From an uncultured Bacilli bacterium (GTDB lineage: Bacteria > Bacillota_I > Bacilli_A > RF39 > UBA660): a stretch of DNA of 37,664 nt. This document shows positions 37,601 to 37,664 of this stretch, in pieces. The stretch's first letter is position 1. Each line of letters starts with the position of its first letter. Location of the stretch: positions 1-37,664 of the forward strand of contig CANQIE010000010.1 in assembly GCA_947623935.1 (NCBI GenBank), given 5' to 3'. Made by a program: the position numbers and the translations under genes. Under the pieces are notes generated by a model. It was given only the letters and a program-made list of their open reading frames with translations. It ran no database searches and was not told the origin of the DNA.

Positions 37601-37650
37601 AATAGTTTTTGTAAGAAAAAATACATAAATTATTTCTTACAAAAACTATT
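37601..37650. repeat. 18-bp perfect inverted repeat, AATAGTTTTTGTAAGAAA-N14-TTTCTTACAAAAACTATT
   Basis: Arms 37601-37618 and 37633-37650 read directly from sequence. Confidence 0.85.
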
Positions 37651-37664
37651 TTATTTTTTATTCT

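Noticed and set aside
1-37664. CRISPR array, rRNA, tRNA, transposase, prophage or toxin-antitoxin module
   Set aside because: No direct-repeat array, RNA gene or mobile-element protein was recognised on reading; xerD looks like the housekeeping recombinase.
1-37664. DGR reverse transcriptase, Avd or template repeat
   Set aside because: No ORF with RT motifs and no second copy of the 3' segment of the left-edge gene was seen in the window.

Overview
AT-rich, gene-dense, chromosome-like window. Most of it is consistent with a low-GC Firmicutes/Bacilli genome. TGA serves as the hrcA stop, so standard bacterial code fits. Recognisable housekeeping blocks: mutS; nusB-xseA-(63 aa ORF)-xseB; mscL; mnmA; folD; deoB and xerD; rarA; hrcA-grpE-dnaK-dnaJ with two CIRCE-type operators; a ylbD-ylbE-ylbF-rsmD block; DUF2207/LemA; and pheS-pheT behind a phenylalanine T-box. 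Sporulation-linked genes (spoIVB, spoIIM, sspI-like, ylbD-like) are scattered through it. The most interesting signal is at the left edge. A 5'-truncated surface protein with a formylglycine-generating-enzyme/C-type-lectin-like C-terminus ends in a ~140-bp stretch that is abruptly GC-rich (~51% by hand count) and adenine-depleted. This looks like the variable region of a diversity-generating retroelement (DGR) target, and it is followed by a GAGA-loop hairpin. No reverse transcriptase or template repeat was found in the window. Other unexplained items: a tandem pair of paralogous membrane proteins, a prepilin-like Gly-rich/discoidin protein, a ~650-bp extremely AT-rich gap with a possible gene remnant, an alpha-solenoid-like 609-aa ORF with an 18-bp perfect inverted repeat in its leader, and several uncharacterised small proteins.
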